Shown piece by piece: positions 24,278-33,530 of a stretch of DNA of 64,000 bases. Each line of letters starts with the position of its first letter. Position 1 is the first letter of the stretch. Under the pieces are notes generated by a model. The model had not been told where the DNA came from and did no database searches. It was given only the letters and a program-made list of their open reading frames with translations. Position numbers and translations under genes: made by a program. Origin of the DNA: CBDDHT01 sp965227905 (GTDB lineage: Bacteria > Pseudomonadota > Alphaproteobacteria > Rhizobiales > Methyloligellaceae); the NCBI GenBank assembly GCA_965227905.1, contig OZ245780.1, forward strand, positions 3,534,001 to 3,598,000, given 5' to 3'.

Positions 24278-24914
24278 AGAGGAAGACGCAGCGATGTGCC
24301 TAGTTTTTGTGCCTACCCGCTGATAGTTGGCCAACAGACTTAACAATCTCCTATCGCCAGGCGGCACACGCCCCTGACAAACACCCTTTTGACGGGCGAT
24401 TGGGCCGAAACCCGGCGATCTGGCAAGGTTAATAGGGCGGCAATAAAGGCGCATCCTAATGAATTACAAACGCATAATACTGTAACGAAAACAATTTTAT
24501 ACTTACAATATAGATGCTTAAGTCCAAGTCGATGCATCTCAGGTGCCTCGCTCCGTCCCGCCTGACCGGGGCTGTTTCACCCCCGAAAAAAAATGTGAGT
24601 TTTACCACATTTGAGCGACACGGCGCGATGACGATTGCCGGATTTTGGCTATACAGGGCCCCCTCACGACTCAATCGGAATTCTCAGCAGACGGGATTCG
24701 TCGGCGACTGAATCGGTTCGCCAGTTTCCGTTCTTCTAGCAACACCGCCGACTCCTGAACGGATGCAAGCATGGCCACGGCGGTCCCAGCGAAGCGCGTC
24801 GTCTCCTAACAGCTCTTGATTGGACCGGGGTATGCTGTTCATCTCAGCTCTCTGGCTATGCTCATGTGTCGGGACATTGTCTGTCGACCAGGTCACGATT
24901 GGGGGAAAAACACT
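24278..24914. other. 637-bp divergent intergenic region
   Basis: The region lies between the response regulator and the amidohydrolase. It is AT-rich around 24470-24520. At 24591-24612 it carries the inverted repeat AAATGTG-N8-CACATTT, which could be an operator. No supported gene was found in it; open frames here lack coding character. Confidence 0.55.
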
Positions 24915-26402
24915 ATGCGAACACGGATCGACGGAACGTGGGTCATCGGCCACGACAGTGGTGAGCACCGACTCATTCGCGATGGCGTGGTTGTGTACGA
25001 AGGCAATCGGATCATTCATGTGGGCCACGCGTTCGACGGGGAGGTTGACACCACGATCGACGCCAGCGGCAAGCTCGTCGCTCCGGGTTTTATCGATACC
25101 CACGTCCATTCCGGCCACCGTGCCTCGCATCGTCTGATCACGGATACCGGCCGGCCCATGTATTACGGCCAGCCCTTCCTCGAGATTTCGGTACCCAAGG
25201 AAGGCAAGGTCGTCAAAGGCGATCCACGCTATCTCAAGCATGGGGACGATGGCGCGGATGCCGCCTTCAAGCTCAACGCGGCCTTCACCGTTGCGGAACT
25301 CCTGCGAAACGGCGTCACGACATTTATCGAGTATGGCAGCCAGCTCAAAGTCCAGGATGCACTACTAGCCGAAGTGGAGCGGCTCGGCACACGCGCCTAT
25401 CTCGCCCCCGGATATGATTGCGGTCGCTGGGTTGGCGATGAAATCGGACGGCTCAAACGCGTCCGGAACGATCAGCTCGGCCTGGATGGCCTGGAAACTG
25501 CGCTGGAGTGGATCAAAGCTCACGACGGCGCTGCTGACGGGCGCGTCCGCGGCATCCTGGTCCCGCGCGAGGTCGAGACCTCATCCATCGAGCTGTTAAC
25601 GCGCACGCGCGATGCAGCCGACGAACTCAACCTCCCCATGGCGACCCACGCGGCCTACAGCGTCATCGAATTTCACGAAGTCGTCAAAGAGCACATGAAG
25701 ACACCGATCGAATTGCTGCATGACCTTGATATGCTCCGCCCGACCCTCAATATCGGCCATGGCAATTTCATCGCAGACAATCCGAATCTGAATTATTCAG
25801 TCGCACGCGATCTGGAACTCATGGGTCAGGCCGGCGTTTCGGTTTCCCATTGCCCGATCAATATCGTGCGCCGGGCACGCAGTCTCGATAACTGGAAGCG
25901 GTATGAAGAGGCTGGCGTCAACATGTCGATCGGCTCCGACACCTATCCCCGCGACATGATCATGAACATGCGCACCGCTTCCTATCTCGGTAAGGTGATG
26001 AGCCACACCTACTTCGCGGCGACCTCCGCCGAAGTCTTCCATGCCGCGACCGTCGGCGGCGCCACATCGGTCGGCCGCGACGATCTCGGTCACCTCTCGG
26101 CAGGCTCTCTGGCGGATATCGTAATTGTCGATCTGTCGGGGCGCGGCACGCTCCGCTATGGCCCCGTACGCGACCCTATCAAGAGCCTTGTCGAGTGCGG
26201 CGTCGGCGACGATGTCGATACGGTGATCGTCGATGGGAAGGTCGTTATGGAAGGCGGCGAGATTCCGGGCGTCGACATTGGCGAGATCGCGCGCGAAGCA
26301 CAGGAAGCCGGAGAACAGGTCTGGGCAACCTTGCAGGATTGGGATCCGCTCGGGCGGACCGACATCGAGGCCTGCCCGTGGTGCTATCCGATGGCAGAAT
26401 AA
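24915..26402 (+). CDS. Amidohydrolase / chlorohydrolase-type metal-dependent hydrolase
   Basis: The 495-residue enzyme starts at the ATG after GGGGGA. Metal-binding motifs of the amidohydrolase superfamily are present in order: GFIDTHVHSGH near residue 60, ATHAAYS, LNIGHGNFI and MSIGSDTYPRD. The C-terminal composite domain ends with LADIVIVDLSG and DTVIVDGKVVMEGG, typical of cytosine-deaminase/AtzA-TrzN-like enzymes. It probably hydrolyses an N-heterocycle, guanidine or amide substrate; specificity is open. Confidence 0.9.
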   Translation: MRTRIDGTWVIGHDSGEHRLIRDGVVVYEGNRIIHVGHAFDGEVDTTIDASGKLVAPGFIDTHVHSGHRASHRLITDTGRPMYYGQPFLEISVPKEGKVVKGDPRYLKHGDDGADAAFKLNAAFTVAELLRNGVTTFIEYGSQLKVQDALLAEVERLGTRAYLAPGYDCGRWVGDEIGRLKRVRNDQLGLDGLETALEWIKAHDGAADGRVRGILVPREVETSSIELLTRTRDAADELNLPMATHAAYSVIEFHEVVKEHMKTPIELLHDLDMLRPTLNIGHGNFIADNPNLNYSVARDLELMGQAGVSVSHCPINIVRRARSLDNWKRYEEAGVNMSIGSDTYPRDMIMNMRTASYLGKVMSHTYFAATSAEVFHAATVGGATSVGRDDLGHLSAGSLADIVIVDLSGRGTLRYGPVRDPIKSLVECGVGDDVDTVIVDGKVVMEGGEIPGVDIGEIAREAQEAGEQVWATLQDWDPLGRTDIEACPWCYPMAE

Positions 26403-26631
26403 GAGATCGACGCGTCTCCCCTGGGCGGAAATCGAGCAAAGGAATGCAATGACTCTGGCAACGGTTGTCTCCGGCACCCCATCTTCGTTCATCGCGGCGT
26501 GACGTAACGTCAACTGTCGGATCGGCGGTAGAAGGTGTTGAATGGACGAATCCAAACGACAGACAATTTAAGTTCGCGGGAGGATGTGATCCCTCCTGCT
26601 GGATGAACGCTCTCGCATCGCGCCAGACTGG

Positions 26632-27963
26632 ATGACTATGCTGTATCTCGAGATACTCTTTGTGTTCCTGCTCATACTCACAAACGGCTTACTGGCGATG
26701 TCGGAGCTCGCCATCGTGTCGTCTCGGAGGAGCCGGCTTGAACATATGGCCAGCCTCGGCAACAGCGGCGCACGCACAGCTCTCCTTCTGATCGACGATC
26801 CGAGCCGCTTCCTTTCAACGGTGCAGATCGGCATCACACTGGTCGGCATCCTCGCCGGGGCTGTCAGCGGAGCGACTTTCGCCGACAAGCTTGGCGACTG
26901 GTTTGACACCTTCCCAGTGCTCGCACCGAATGGCGACACGATCGCAATTGGTCTGGTGGTGGTCGTGATCACCTACATTTCGCTCATCGTCGGCGAACTC
27001 GTGCCGAAGCGCATCGCCCTGGCCAATCCCGAACGTGTCGCTTCGCTCGTCGCGAAACGATTGAATCTGCTGTCCCGCATCGCTGCACCTGCAGTCTGGC
27101 TGCTCAAAGTATCGACCGACACAGTCCTTCGCTTCATGAAACTTTCCCCGGCGCGTACAGAAACGGTGACCGAAGACGAGGTGAAATCGCTGATCGCCGA
27201 AGGCACTCTTGCAGGGATCTTCGCGCCGCAGGAGCGCGAGATGATCGATGGCGTGCTTCGCCTCGACGATCGGCCTGTGCGGGTCATCATGACACCGCGT
27301 TCCGAAGTCGTCTGGGTCGACGCGCATGCCGACCGCGAAACACTGAACCACGTGGTCGAGACGTGTCGCTTCTCGCGCCTGCTCGTTTGCAATGACACGA
27401 TCGACGATGCAGTTGGCGTCGCTCACACCAAGGACTTGCTCCCGCTGGCTCTGAAGAACGAGCCAATCGCCCTGCAGTCGCTGATGGTGCCGGCACTCAT
27501 CGTTCCGGATCATATTTCCGTACTTAAGCTTGTCGACCGGTTTCGTCTCGAAGGCGTCCACATGGCGGTCGTCGTCGACGAACATGGCACGACCGAGGGT
27601 GTCGTAACGCTGACCGACCTCCTCGAGTCGATCACGGGTGAACTGCCGGATATCGGAGAGGTCGTCGAGCCGCTCATTGTGCAACGAGATGACGGATCCT
27701 GGCTCGTCGATGGGATGCTACCGATAGACGAGTTCGAGGATCGCGTCGGCTTGCGGGGCCTCCGAGACCATGGCCGCTTCGACACTATCGCGGGCTTCGC
27801 CCTGCAGCAATTCGGTCATCTGCCGAGCGTCGGCGAGAGTTTCTTCTACCGGGAAGCACGGTTCGAGGTGGTCAGTATGGACGTGCGCAGCATAGACAAG
27901 ATCCACGTCCAGCCCTCGGCCGGCAATGCGACGCCCAGGTCAACCGTGGCCGCAGACAGGTGA
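26632..27963 (+). CDS. CNNM/CorC-type hemolysin-like membrane protein
   Basis: The 443-residue protein has an N-terminal CNNM (DUF21) membrane domain with four segments (residues 1-150; FLLILTNGLLAMSELAIVSSR, GITLVGILAGAVSGATF), two CBS domains (about 210-335; IMTPRSEVVWVDA, VVVDEHGTTEGVVTLTDLLE) and a CorC_HlyC transporter-associated domain (LVDGMLPIDEFEDRVGL). The family is implicated in Mg/Co or other ion efflux. The start at 26632 lacks a strong ribosome site; the order of domains is complete. Confidence 0.93.
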   Translation: MTMLYLEILFVFLLILTNGLLAMSELAIVSSRRSRLEHMASLGNSGARTALLLIDDPSRFLSTVQIGITLVGILAGAVSGATFADKLGDWFDTFPVLAPNGDTIAIGLVVVVITYISLIVGELVPKRIALANPERVASLVAKRLNLLSRIAAPAVWLLKVSTDTVLRFMKLSPARTETVTEDEVKSLIAEGTLAGIFAPQEREMIDGVLRLDDRPVRVIMTPRSEVVWVDAHADRETLNHVVETCRFSRLLVCNDTIDDAVGVAHTKDLLPLALKNEPIALQSLMVPALIVPDHISVLKLVDRFRLEGVHMAVVVDEHGTTEGVVTLTDLLESITGELPDIGEVVEPLIVQRDDGSWLVDGMLPIDEFEDRVGLRGLRDHGRFDTIAGFALQQFGHLPSVGESFFYREARFEVVSMDVRSIDKIHVQPSAGNATPRSTVAADR

Positions 27964-27982
27964 GAGACCCCGCCGGGGGGCA

Positions 27983-28876
27983 CTACTTTTTCAGATGATT
28001 GCGAAACAGCCGCTCGGCATTGCGGTAGGCGATCTTTTCCGCCGCGGCGCGAGGAAGGAGGACAAGCCATTGCCGGTGCGCGGCGACCAGTTCCTCATAC
28101 TCGACCCAGCTCATATTCATATAGGTGTCGGTGCCGACGATGATGCGGTCCTGGTGGCGCAGCAGGAGCGCACGCCAAGCGGGGTCCATTTCCTCCTTCA
28201 GCGGCGGCATGATATTGGGCGCACGCAGCGAAAGCTCCGCCGTCACACGCGGATGCGCGTCAAGCAGTCTTACGATCGTCGCCGGTCCATCATGCAGGCC
28301 GGCGTGCGCCCAGATGATTTTCACTTCCGGGTCCAGTGCAAGAATTCGTTCTATGATCGGTGCCCGGGCATGGACATGCAGGAACACGCCACGCTCGCGC
28401 GCCAGGGCCACGACGCGGCGCACGACGTCCCAGTCGGCACTTTCCATGCTGTAGAAATGGATTTCGCCGATGCCAGCATAGGCGCCAGGCTTGAGCCGTT
28501 CGGCAAGCCAATCGACGACTGCCGGATTATGAGTCCAGTTGCCGGCGATGACGCGTTGGCGATAGGGGCGTAACTCGGGCACGACGCGGCCCGGGGCGGC
28601 TGCCATGAGTTTCGCCGTCCCTTGCTGAGGAGTGCTGCTGACGAGGGCGCCCCTTACAGCCAGGCGCTCGAACAGCGCTGCGATCTCATCGGGCTGCAGC
28701 ATTCGCCAGGCCGGTTCGTTATAGTGGATGTGGGCATCGAAAAATGGCAGCGGTTCGTCTGCGCGCGCCGGCAAGACGGCAAAAGCGGCAGCAAACAAGA
28801 CGCCCATAACGCCATGGCACCAGCGCCATGGGCGGCGGGATGGACGTTCGCGCATTGCGACAGGTTTCCAGCGCAT
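27983..28876 (-). CDS. Secreted amidohydrolase family 2 (TIM-barrel) protein
   Basis: From ATG 28876 (GGGAG upstream) the product has 297 residues with an Arg-rich n-region and hydrophobic core ending VLPARADE, a possible export signal. The metal-binding pattern is FFDAHIHYNE, then HVHARAP, IWAHAGL and VGTDTYMNMSWVEY, matching amidohydrolase_2 enzymes (decarboxylases and lactonases). The substrate is unknown. It is convergent with the CNNM gene and followed upstream by an esterase on the same strand about 100 bp away, possibly co-transcribed. Confidence 0.85.
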   Translation of the reverse strand: MRWKPVAMRERPSRRPWRWCHGVMGVLFAAAFAVLPARADEPLPFFDAHIHYNEPAWRMLQPDEIAALFERLAVRGALVSSTPQQGTAKLMAAAPGRVVPELRPYRQRVIAGNWTHNPAVVDWLAERLKPGAYAGIGEIHFYSMESADWDVVRRVVALARERGVFLHVHARAPIIERILALDPEVKIIWAHAGLHDGPATIVRLLDAHPRVTAELSLRAPNIMPPLKEEMDPAWRALLLRHQDRIIVGTDTYMNMSWVEYEELVAAHRQWLVLLPRAAAEKIAYRNAERLFRNHLKK

Positions 28877-28974
28877 GGTTGGGCTCCCTAAGCTGACTAT
28901 ACTCGTGATGCCAAGTATGAGAAGCGAGCGTGCCGCGGTCAAAACGGAGTGACACGGCCTCATGCCATTCGAGC

Positions 28975-29889
28975 TTACGCGCTGCGCCATTTACGATTGC
29001 GCGCCAAAGCCGAGCCCGCAATCCCATGGATGAAGTCTACTGTCTCCGTGAGGACAGGCGCACGCCAACGGAAGGGACGCGCCATGGCGACGATCAAACC
29101 GATATGACCGATATCGGGAAATTCGCGCTTCTCGACTTTTGCTCCTGCCTTGCTCAACGCATCAGCGAGCGTACGCGTGTTCCAAAGACGCACGGTCTCG
29201 TCGTCAATGCCATGCATAACCAAACTCGGCGGTGCCTTGCCGTCGGCGAAAGCAACGGGGCGTGCCTGGTCCGCATCAGAGACGCCGGCAAAAATATCTT
29301 TGGTTGTCGGCCAGGTCGTCGGGTCGAAAGCGTAGGGGCCGGCAAGACCGATGAAACCGGCTGGCTGCGGATACGCCTCAGCGCTGCTCGCCAGATAGCG
29401 ACGGTCATAAGCGAGGAGCGCGCCGGTATGGGCGCCGGCAGAATGGCCGAGGAGAATGATCGGCCGCGGTTTGCCGCCCTGGCTGGCGATGTTTTTCCAG
29501 GTCCAGTCATAGGCAAGGGCCGCATCGTCTACAAAGGACGGAAACCGCACCTCGGGATAGAGCCGGTAATCCGGAATGACGGTTGTGATGCCGCGAGACG
29601 CCAGAGCGGACCCGACGAACCGATAGGTTCTGCGATCGCCGCTCTTCCACCCTCCCCCATACAGAAACAACACGATCGGTCCATCGGTGCCGGCCATCGC
29701 CGGGCGATAGACGTCGAGCCGATGTCGATCATGCGCGCCATAGATCGTCCCGTCTTTTATCGTGACGTCTGACTCTGAGACGAGCGCACTCACACCATTG
29801 CGGAACGAGCCACCGCCAAGTCGCGAAATGGCGAGCGCTCCGCCGACGGCTGCGCCGGCTGCAAGTCCAAGTACCACTCTGCGTTTCAC
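28975..29889 (-). CDS. Alpha/beta hydrolase (esterase, BD-FAE/HSL-like), exported
   Basis: The 304-residue protein starts MKRRVVLGLAAGAAVGGALA, a lipoprotein-free signal or anchor. Oxyanion motif LYGGGW, nucleophile elbow GHSAGAH, acid in HGIDDETV and catalytic His in DIGHIGL complete the alpha/beta-hydrolase triad. It resembles carboxylesterases acting on small esters or acylated carbohydrates. It lies upstream of the secreted amidohydrolase on the same strand. Confidence 0.9.
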   Translation of the reverse strand: MKRRVVLGLAAGAAVGGALAISRLGGGSFRNGVSALVSESDVTIKDGTIYGAHDRHRLDVYRPAMAGTDGPIVLFLYGGGWKSGDRRTYRFVGSALASRGITTVIPDYRLYPEVRFPSFVDDAALAYDWTWKNIASQGGKPRPIILLGHSAGAHTGALLAYDRRYLASSAEAYPQPAGFIGLAGPYAFDPTTWPTTKDIFAGVSDADQARPVAFADGKAPPSLVMHGIDDETVRLWNTRTLADALSKAGAKVEKREFPDIGHIGLIVAMARPFRWRAPVLTETVDFIHGIAGSALARNRKWRSA

Positions 29890-30008
29890 GTCTCTGCACC
29901 GCGTTGTCGCTACATGGTCAATGTATGCGGGAAACGTGTCGGTATTGGAAACGGATCACAAAAGGTGTGTTGGGGCTGTCGGGAATTCGTGCCGTGCCTT
30001 TGGCATGT

Positions 30009-30104
30009 CCCCTCACCCAACCCTCTCCCCAGGGAGAGGGCTTTAAACTCACGGAGTGTTATTGCCGTGTCCCTTCTCCCTGGGGAGAAGGTCAGGATGA
30101 GGGG
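30009..30104. repeat. Imperfect inverted repeat of the CCCCTCACCC...GGGGAG type
   Basis: Left arm 30009-30040 (CCCCTCACCC then CTCTCCCCAGGGAGAGGG) and right arm 30071-30104 are imperfect inverted copies around 30 bp; each arm also has its own inner palindrome (CTCCCTGGGGAGAAGG). Such elements are scattered in many proteobacterial intergenic regions. Located between two convergent stretches, it may terminate transcription. Confidence 0.75.
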
Positions 30105-30159
30105 TAGAGCGACAGGTGCCAGACGTGATTTACAGTTGGACTTGAAACGCGCCAGTCAA

Positions 30160-31008
30160 TTAGCGACCACCGCCGAATTTGAAGCCCAAACCAATGGTAC
30201 CCGTCACTTGATCTTCTGTCTCGATGACCGGGCTGTCGGCCGCATCGCCAACCAGCCGTGCATAGCGGATACCGAGCCTCAACACCCACTTCTCACCGAT
30301 GTCGGTATCCGTGCTGAGTTCGGCATGCACGTCCTTGAATCCGCCATCGGGATTGAAGGCCGCCAGACCGGCGCCGGATGTCGCGGCCTGTGCCGGCGTA
30401 ACACCGAAGAACGACTGCATGTAATCGTCATCGGCAAGCGTCGTGCCGACGCGGGCCTTCAGTTTCGTGCGATGTGAAATCTGATGTTTCGTTTCAGCGC
30501 CAAGCCGAACCGTAGTGCCCGTATCGTCACCGGTAACCTGACTGGCCGTCGAAACATCGAACAGCACCGAACCGACATGGACACCGACATATCCACCGAG
30601 GACCAGACCGCCGTCCACATCGCCGAGACCATTCAGGCGCGTGGCATCGTCCTGATCGCGTCCACTCCGGTAGCCCGTGACAGCGCCGAACTCGACCCGG
30701 TCATTGCCAACGGCCTTGATCCGAATATCGTCCAGTCCTTTGAACTTCACCCGTTTGCGAAATTTCGAGAATTTAGAATTTCCCTCACCCGAAAAGCGCG
30801 GAATGATCATCGGGAAGCCGTAAACCTCGTGCTCGTCGGAGCCCTCATATTTCGGCTTAATAATCACGCCTCCACCGAGAACCAGCGATCCGCCGCCGTC
30901 GTCGACTGCGCCTTTGTAGGTGTCGTCAGCCAGAGCTGCACCCGGTGCCATCCCGCCGATGGCAAAGGTCAGCGCAGTGGCGGCAAGTGCGCGATTGAGA
31001 AAACGCAT
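30160..31008 (-). CDS. MipA/OmpV family outer-membrane protein
   Basis: From ATG 31008 the 282-residue protein has a signal peptide ending AALADD and the family opening GGSLVLGGGVIIKPKYEGSD with PMIIPRF. RLGIRYARLVGDAADSPV and a final GLGFKFGGGR strand complete the MipA/OmpV pattern. Members are outer-membrane barrels; MipA scaffolds murein enzymes in E. coli, while others relate to antibiotic resistance or solute entry. The longer upstream frame is rejected because the signal peptide defines the start. Confidence 0.9.
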   Translation of the reverse strand: MRFLNRALAATALTFAIGGMAPGAALADDTYKGAVDDGGGSLVLGGGVIIKPKYEGSDEHEVYGFPMIIPRFSGEGNSKFSKFRKRVKFKGLDDIRIKAVGNDRVEFGAVTGYRSGRDQDDATRLNGLGDVDGGLVLGGYVGVHVGSVLFDVSTASQVTGDDTGTTVRLGAETKHQISHRTKLKARVGTTLADDDYMQSFFGVTPAQAATSGAGLAAFNPDGGFKDVHAELSTDTDIGEKWVLRLGIRYARLVGDAADSPVIETEDQVTGTIGLGFKFGGGR

Positions 31009-31397
31009 CGTGGAAGTGCCCCAAACAGTCTTATCGATTCTGATTGAGCTCCGTTCTAACAGTGCAATATGGCTATTTGCAGCGACCGAATGCCTCGGCG
31101 CGAAATATTGGCTGCGGACTGTTGCAGACATGCCACAGACTAATTGCCTGATTTTTAGCCAGATTTTGTCCACACCACGCCAATGCAAGCGGTCTGTGCG
31201 TGACCGTAAATATGATGTCTGGCTATGGCAGCACACAAATCCGCACACGGAAGAACACAACCCCGTGAGAGCACCGGGCTTTTCCACAAACATGGCTCAA
31301 CTCCGCTGATATTTGCGTGATATCGGCAGATTATCCTTCCGCACGTCCTAAATGAAACGAGGACGGAGCAATTGTGAATCTAGGCCGGAGGACGTGA
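31009..31397. other. 389-bp divergent promoter region, no gene seen
   Basis: The stretch separates the minus-strand MipA gene from the plus-strand DMT transporter. Frames running through it have no protein-like pattern. I recognise no repeat or operator in it. Confidence 0.5.
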
Positions 31398-32420
31398 ATG
31401 CCGGGGGCACCTGAAAAATGCGTTCAGCTCGGAGAAGTCGGGCCGCCTGCCCTGCTCGACCGGATCGATGCCCGCATTCTTGTCGTCGTCTCGCGGGCCA
31501 TCATGGCGCTGAGTGCCCCGGTGGTCGCATTTCTGGTCATCGAAGGACCAGGCCTGGCCGGCGCCACTGTCGACCCGATTTCCTTCTGCAATATTCTTTT
31601 CATCGGCAATCTGTGTGCCGCTTTCGTTGTCTCGGCCCAGTTCGGTTTCCGCGCCATCATGCGGGATCTGATCGCGCTGTCGAACCGGGTCAAAATTCTG
31701 CTCGTTCTCATGGGAATGTCGGCCGCCGCCCTATCGGCAATGATTTTCCTGGCACTCACCACGACAACCGTCGCAAACGCAATCCTTCTGGGCCGCGTCG
31801 GGCCGGTGCTTTTTGCCTTCGCCGGAGCGCTTTTTCTTCACGCTCCGATCAAGCGCGCCGAGTGGTTCGGATTTGCTTTTATTGCCTTGGGCGTGGTCGC
31901 AACGGTTCTGACCAGCGGTGGCTTCAAACTGGTCGAAGGGGACATTCTGATACTCGGGTCTGCATTTTTCTACGCGCTGACGCTTGTCCTCAACAAAGGC
32001 ATCGGCAAGGCCTGCAGTCTGAGAGCTATGGTCTTCGCGCGCAATGTCGTCTCGGCGACCATCTTTTTCATCATCGCCATCCTATTGTTCGGTCTGCATC
32101 ACTTCGAAGACGCGACCTCGGGCCAGCTCTGGGTGATCATGGCAATCTACGCCTTGATCATCGTCGTGACCTCGCAGTTCACCTGGTACGCGGCGATCAG
32201 GCGCCTCAAACCTGCGGCTGTCGCCAAATGGACGCTTCTGACACCCGTTCTGAGCATCGTCTTCGCCTATTTCATAAACGGACAAATGCCAACCCAATCC
32301 CAGTTCATCGGTCTTGGTCTCGTATCGATCGGCGTCCTGATTACGAGCTGGCGCGGACCTCAGGACCGGCGCCCGAAAAATGCACCGGAAAGCTCTGAAG
32401 CAAGCCTCGCGGCTCACTAA
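31398..32420 (+). CDS. EamA/DMT family transporter, first gene of ATP-grasp cluster
   Basis: The 340-residue protein has ten predicted membrane helices in two EamA halves (FFYALTLVLNKG marks the second). GGAGGACGTGA precedes the ATG. DMT transporters export or import small metabolites such as amino acids and peptides. It is followed by two ATP-grasp ligase genes on the same strand, so export of their product is a reasonable inference. Confidence 0.88.
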   Translation: MPGAPEKCVQLGEVGPPALLDRIDARILVVVSRAIMALSAPVVAFLVIEGPGLAGATVDPISFCNILFIGNLCAAFVVSAQFGFRAIMRDLIALSNRVKILLVLMGMSAAALSAMIFLALTTTTVANAILLGRVGPVLFAFAGALFLHAPIKRAEWFGFAFIALGVVATVLTSGGFKLVEGDILILGSAFFYALTLVLNKGIGKACSLRAMVFARNVVSATIFFIIAILLFGLHHFEDATSGQLWVIMAIYALIIVVTSQFTWYAAIRRLKPAAVAKWTLLTPVLSIVFAYFINGQMPTQSQFIGLGLVSIGVLITSWRGPQDRRPKNAPESSEASLAAH

Positions 32421-32474
32421 GCCTCCGGCTCGCTCCGGAATTTTATTGTCGTGACGAATTGAGGAGATAAAGCA

Positions 32475-33530
32475 TTGAAGTTCTTATTCATTACGCACCC
32501 CGCCGCCTATGCGACACCCGATAACGAAGTCACTGTCAGCTATCGCTGGGCCGCCCGCGACCCTCGTATTCAGCTCTTTCATCTGCCGACACAGGGCGTG
32601 AGCGGCGCTGATGAGGTCATGGTTGCACCCGTCAACAGTGACCTCACGCACGAAGAATTTCTCACGCTCAACGACAAAGCCTCAGTGCCGATGCGGATCG
32701 AGGATTTCGATGTCGTCTTCTGCCGGTCTACGAAACCGTTCGGTGTCGGATATCTCGATCGTCTCGGGGCGTGGTCCTCGAAAGTCCTGTTCCTGAACGA
32801 GCCCCTCTCCAAGAAAGAGCAGACAGCCGCCGGGTTCCTGTCGAGGATCACGCCTGCACGTTATCTCCCGCCTATGCTCATTACGGGAGAGATCGCCGAG
32901 GCCGAGTTGTTCCTCGCCGAATATGGAACCATTGTTGCTAAACGTCCCGGCGGCACGGGCGGCATTGGTGTCTACAAGATCTGGCAGGACGGCGGCCTGA
33001 TCCGAACCGACCACATCATTGAGGGCGTTCGCACCTATGACAGCCTTGGTGCGGCGCTCGAAAACATCCAGTTCGTTCCTGGCCAGGTGCTGGAGCTGGT
33101 GCGATATCTTCCGCTGGTGACGGAGGGCGACAAACGCGCAATCGTTATCGAAGGCAAGATCCGAGGCACGTTCGTACGCCGCTCGCGTGCCGGCCACTGG
33201 GTCCACAATACAAGTTCGTCACCTGTCGATTGCATCGTCACCGAACTCTCGGACTTTGAACGCGAGGCAATTGCCGAGACCGTACCGGCGTTCGAGCGAC
33301 TGGGACTGCGCATCCTCGGATACGACTTTTTGCTCGACGATGACGGTCATTGGAAGATCAGCGAAATCAATGCCGGAAATGTCGGGGCCATGGGCCGTCT
33401 CGAGCTGATTACCGGCAAGCCCTATATGACGGAATTCCTGACCTGGATGCTGGATTTTGCCCGGCGCAACGGCCGCGTGCCCTGCGCTGCCAAAAGCCAG
33501 CCCCGTGTTGCTCTAGAGACGGCGGTCTGA
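32475..33530 (+). CDS. ATP-grasp ligase 1 (glutathione-synthetase-like)
   Basis: The product has 351 residues starting at TTG 32475 after GAGGAGATAAAGCA. An N-terminal Rossmann-like part, MKFLFITHPAAYA, resembles the N-domain of GshB. ATP-grasp features follow: IVAKRPGGTGGIGVYKI for ATP contact, FVPGQVLELVRYLPL, and the C-terminal metal/ATP Glu-Asn in WKISEINAGNVGAMG. GshB has EINVTSP at the last site, so this is a divergent relative. Such enzymes join an acyl-phosphate to an amine. The gene ends in a TGATG overlap with the second ligase gene, implying coupled translation. Confidence 0.87.
   Translation: MKFLFITHPAAYATPDNEVTVSYRWAARDPRIQLFHLPTQGVSGADEVMVAPVNSDLTHEEFLTLNDKASVPMRIEDFDVVFCRSTKPFGVGYLDRLGAWSSKVLFLNEPLSKKEQTAAGFLSRITPARYLPPMLITGEIAEAELFLAEYGTIVAKRPGGTGGIGVYKIWQDGGLIRTDHIIEGVRTYDSLGAALENIQFVPGQVLELVRYLPLVTEGDKRAIVIEGKIRGTFVRRSRAGHWVHNTSSSPVDCIVTELSDFEREAIAETVPAFERLGLRILGYDFLLDDDGHWKISEINAGNVGAMGRLELITGKPYMTEFLTWMLDFARRNGRVPCAAKSQPRVALETAV

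Noticed and set aside
26577..26602. Weak hairpin GGAGG/CCTCC before the CNNM gene
   Set aside because: Only 5 bp and too far from any clear promoter or start to support a function.
30160..31293. Long N-terminal extension of the MipA protein
   Set aside because: The signal peptide begins at 31008 and the extension has a Cys-rich, non-conserved composition.
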